A stretch of 64,000 nt of DNA from Pseudomonas wuhanensis (GTDB lineage: Bacteria; Pseudomonadota; Gammaproteobacteria; Pseudomonadales; Pseudomonadaceae): the NCBI RefSeq assembly GCF_030687395.1, contig NZ_CP117430.1, forward strand, positions 5,146,001 to 5,210,000, read 5' to 3'. Both the position numbers and the translations under genes were made by a program. Positions 62,033 to 64,000 of the stretch are shown here, piece after piece. Below the pieces are notes generated by a model. It had not been told where the DNA came from, did not search any database, and was given only the letters and a program-made list of their open reading frames with translations. Within the stretch, counting starts at the first letter, position 1, and the number at the start of each line of letters is the position of its first letter.

Positions 62033-64000
62033 ATGACCATGTTTCGCCCCTACCTGTTTCCCCTTTTTGAAGAGGTTGTCGGCTTGCTTTCACTGCACCC
62101 TCTGATGATCGCAGGCATGGTTGCACCGATCCTGGATGGCGATGGCGGCATCAGCATTGCTGTGGTCGAAGACCACGATCAGGGCGTGCTGTGTGTCATC
62201 GATCCGTGGACATCGATGCAGGAAGGCGACGCCATTGACATTTGGCTGGACACGCAGAAGGTACTCCACCTTGTGGTCACAACGGAGGACGTTAACCTGC
62301 GTTTTTTCTTTTACTTGCCGGCGGCGCTGTTCGTGCCCGGCTGGATCGAAGAGTGCTATTTCGTATTGCTGCGCAAAGGTGAAGTGACGCCAGACGACCC
62401 ATCAGTGCCGCGACGTCTGCTGGTCAAGCTTGACCGGCCTGGTGGTCCCGACAAGGAACCACACAAACCCGGGCACTCGGAACTCAAGGCTGTACAGTTG
62501 CCCCAAGAGGTCATCGATAACGGTGTCGATGCCGGGTGGGCTGCGAAAGGGGTGCCGATGACGATTTCGCGCTACCCCAATATCGCTGTGCACGATACCC
62601 TCCAGGGAAAATGGGGTAGTGTCTTTCTCGAACCCTTCGTGCTGACGCAAGCGCACGTTGACGGGATAGACCCCATCGTGATCATCGCCAAGCAGGCCGA
62701 TATTCTGGCCGGTGGCGACAGTCCGGCTCTGCTGGTGCAGTACGAGGTGTATGACCAGGTTTGGAACTTTTCGGAAAAGTGGTCACAAACCACCACTGTG
62801 AAGGTCGAAGCGGGCGCCTGGCGCCTGGAGCCGCCAATCATCAAGGAAGCGGACAATGGCGTCATTGACCTCAAGGCATTGAACCAACAGAACGTCACTG
62901 TGCAGATTCATATCCGGGAGGGAGAATTCGAGGTCGATGATACGATCAGGATGACCTGGATCGGCACGCCGCAAATCGGTAAACCGTTAATTCACATTTT
63001 GTCGCAGCTCATCACGAAAGTACCCAGCATCCTTGAATTCAGTGTCCCTTATGCTGAAGTCCGTGCCATCGCTATGGGCTCGGCCGATGCCTCGTACGTG
63101 CTAATCAAAAAAAACGGCGATCCTCCTCTCTCCTCCAAGCGGACTTTCGCCAGCGTGATCGGCGATGTCTATGCACACCCCGCGCCCGAGCTTCGCGAAG
63201 TGGTCGGCGAGATTCTGGAACCCGACACGAAGTTCGCCACTGTGTACGTCGCGTACCCGGGTATGGCCGAAGGTGACTTCATCGTACTGATCTGGGCGGG
63301 TACGCGATCCAACGGTACGCCGTATGTGCATCAGGAGCAGTATACCGTCAGCAGGAATGACGCCGAGAACAAACAGATCACGTTTTACATTTCAGGTGAA
63401 CATATCAGCGTGTTGGTCAACGGTCTCCTCGATCTCTGGTACCGAGTGTCCAATGATAAGGCTTCGATCTATGGAGTGAGCGAATCCGAACACCTGCTGG
63501 TCAAGGTTCAGGCGATTCCTGCGACGTTGCCGGCGCCCAAGGTGCCGGAGGCGAATGACGACGTGCTCGATCCATCGAAGGTGTTCGATAAGGTCACCGT
63601 GCTGGTCGACTACCTGGGAGCCAAGAAGGGCGAAATTCTGACCATCCATTGGATCAGCCCCAATCCCTTCGCCAGTACCAGTGACTGGTTACCCATCACC
63701 ACGGTGACTGAAGGCAAACCGGTTCCGTTCCGAGTGGATGCCGACTTTGTTACAGCCAGCATCGGGCTGTATGTCAAGGTGCGTTACACCCTCAAACACA
63801 CCACGGGCTTGTACAGCTATTCGGACACATTGAATCTGATGATTGGCTATCTGGTAGGTGAACTGCCCCCACCGGACGTGATTCAAGCGGAGGGTGAACC
63901 ATCGAACGCCACGCTTGACCCGATGAAAGCGCTCGCCGGTGTCGACATCAAGGTCGGCTATGCCAGCATGGACCCGCTACTGGATATCATCGGTCTTTAT
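62033..64000 (+). CDS. Large repeat-containing protein, cut by the window edge
   Basis: An open frame of 656 codons from the ATG at 62033 (after gagg) to the last base, so the protein continues outside. No signal peptide is evident. From about residue 285 it has repeats of roughly 115-120 residues, each opening with a V-x-x-x-V-x-Y type strand and then an acidic G-D/E, with I-x-x-x-W: near residue 286-308 (EGEFEVDDTIRMTWIG), 402-423 (VAYPGMAEGDFIVLIWAG), 522-543 (VDYLGAKKGEILTIHWIS) and 636 to the edge (VGYASMDPLLDIIG). A related WTSMQEGDAIDIWLD occurs near residue 60-75. These look like Ig-like beta-sandwich modules. Function unknown; adhesin-like or secreted roles are only inference. Confidence 0.7.
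   Translation, partial: MTMFRPYLFPLFEEVVGLLSLHPLMIAGMVAPILDGDGGISIAVVEDHDQGVLCVIDPWTSMQEGDAIDIWLDTQKVLHLVVTTEDVNLRFFFYLPAALFVPGWIEECYFVLLRKGEVTPDDPSVPRRLLVKLDRPGGPDKEPHKPGHSELKAVQLPQEVIDNGVDAGWAAKGVPMTISRYPNIAVHDTLQGKWGSVFLEPFVLTQAHVDGIDPIVIIAKQADILAGGDSPALLVQYEVYDQVWNFSEKWSQTTTVKVEAGAWRLEPPIIKEADNGVIDLKALNQQNVTVQIHIREGEFEVDDTIRMTWIGTPQIGKPLIHILSQLITKVPSILEFSVPYAEVRAIAMGSADASYVLIKKNGDPPLSSKRTFASVIGDVYAHPAPELREVVGEILEPDTKFATVYVAYPGMAEGDFIVLIWAGTRSNGTPYVHQEQYTVSRNDAENKQITFYISGEHISVLVNGLLDLWYRVSNDKASIYGVSESEHLLVKVQAIPATLPAPKVPEANDDVLDPSKVFDKVTVLVDYLGAKKGEILTIHWISPNPFASTSDWLPITTVTEGKPVPFRVDADFVTASIGLYVKVRYTLKHTTGLYSYSDTLNLMIGYLVGELPPPDVIQAEGEPSNATLDPMKALAGVDIKVGYASMDPLLDIIGLY

Noticed and set aside
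61713..62070. Short frames on both strands between rapA and the final gene
   Set aside because: No ribosome sites and no recognisable domain; one runs through the rapA terminator. A decayed gene cannot be excluded, but nothing supports it.
1..64000. CRISPR array, tRNA/rRNA genes, prophage or insertion sequence
   Set aside because: No regularly spaced direct repeats, no cloverleaf-type sequence, no transposase, integrase or phage structural gene was seen. The repeated units are REP palindromes in pairs, not CRISPR repeats.

Overview
This window is a piece of a Pseudomonas chromosome, most likely from the P. fluorescens group. The evidence is the high GC content, the many 'gcgggcaagcccgctcccacag' type REP palindromes between genes, and a core gene set typical of that group: olsBA, xenB, a TtgABC/EmhABC-type RND pump, rapA, pit, a complete protocatechuate (pca) branch and a PcaR regulator. 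No tRNA, rRNA, CRISPR array, transposase or complete mobile element was seen.

Layout. 1-5.3 kb is accessory: a small unknown protein, a HicA-HicB toxin-antitoxin pair, a trans-aconitate methyltransferase, two tandem PixA/AidA-family inclusion-body proteins, a solitary HsdR-N-type nuclease-domain protein and a small lipoprotein. 5.4-9.3 kb holds stress and envelope genes, a PAS-GAF-GGDEF diguanylate cyclase, a LysE exporter and a FosA-type fosfomycin-modifying enzyme. 9.7-12.1 kb is a two-gene cassette of an alpha-oxoamine synthase and a Bcr/CflA-type exporter. 12.1-17 kb has an iron alcohol dehydrogenase, a DUF4917 protein with SIR2-like motifs, and an XRE-cupin regulator divergent from an aldolase/DHDPS-like operon. 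17-30 kb is mixed housekeeping (YegP, RHH protein, PfpI, EamA, a methyltransferase, LemA-TPM-TPM, BglX, ClsB-YceI, a serine hydrolase). 30.4-32.1 kb makes ornithine lipids (olsBA). 32.9-35.5 kb is an ArsR regulator, an MFS exporter and xenB. 36.6-43.3 kb is the TetR-regulated RND pump.

43.4-54.9 kb is the pca region: an OprD-family porin, then on the minus strand pcaR, pcaK, pcaI-J-F, pcaH-G, a remnant of an MFS transporter gene (probably pcaT), and pcaB-D-C. Together these import protocatechuate or 4-hydroxybenzoate and convert protocatechuate to succinyl-CoA and acetyl-CoA. Sites matching the remembered PcaR box occur upstream of the porin, pcaI, pcaK and pcaR, so the region looks like one regulon. 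55.4-61.7 kb has small unknown genes, the phosphate transporter pit, a tiny gene for the cbb3-oxidase subunit CcoM behind an ANR-type box, and rapA. The window ends inside a long repeat-containing protein gene (62033 to the edge).

Most interesting points: the alpha-oxoamine synthase/exporter cassette, the pcaT remnant beside a variant REP element, the PcaR-box set that ties the porin to the regulon, the DUF4917/SIR2-like protein, the tandem PixA pair and the repeat protein at the right edge. All identifications are from reading the sequence and remembered family knowledge; no searches were run.
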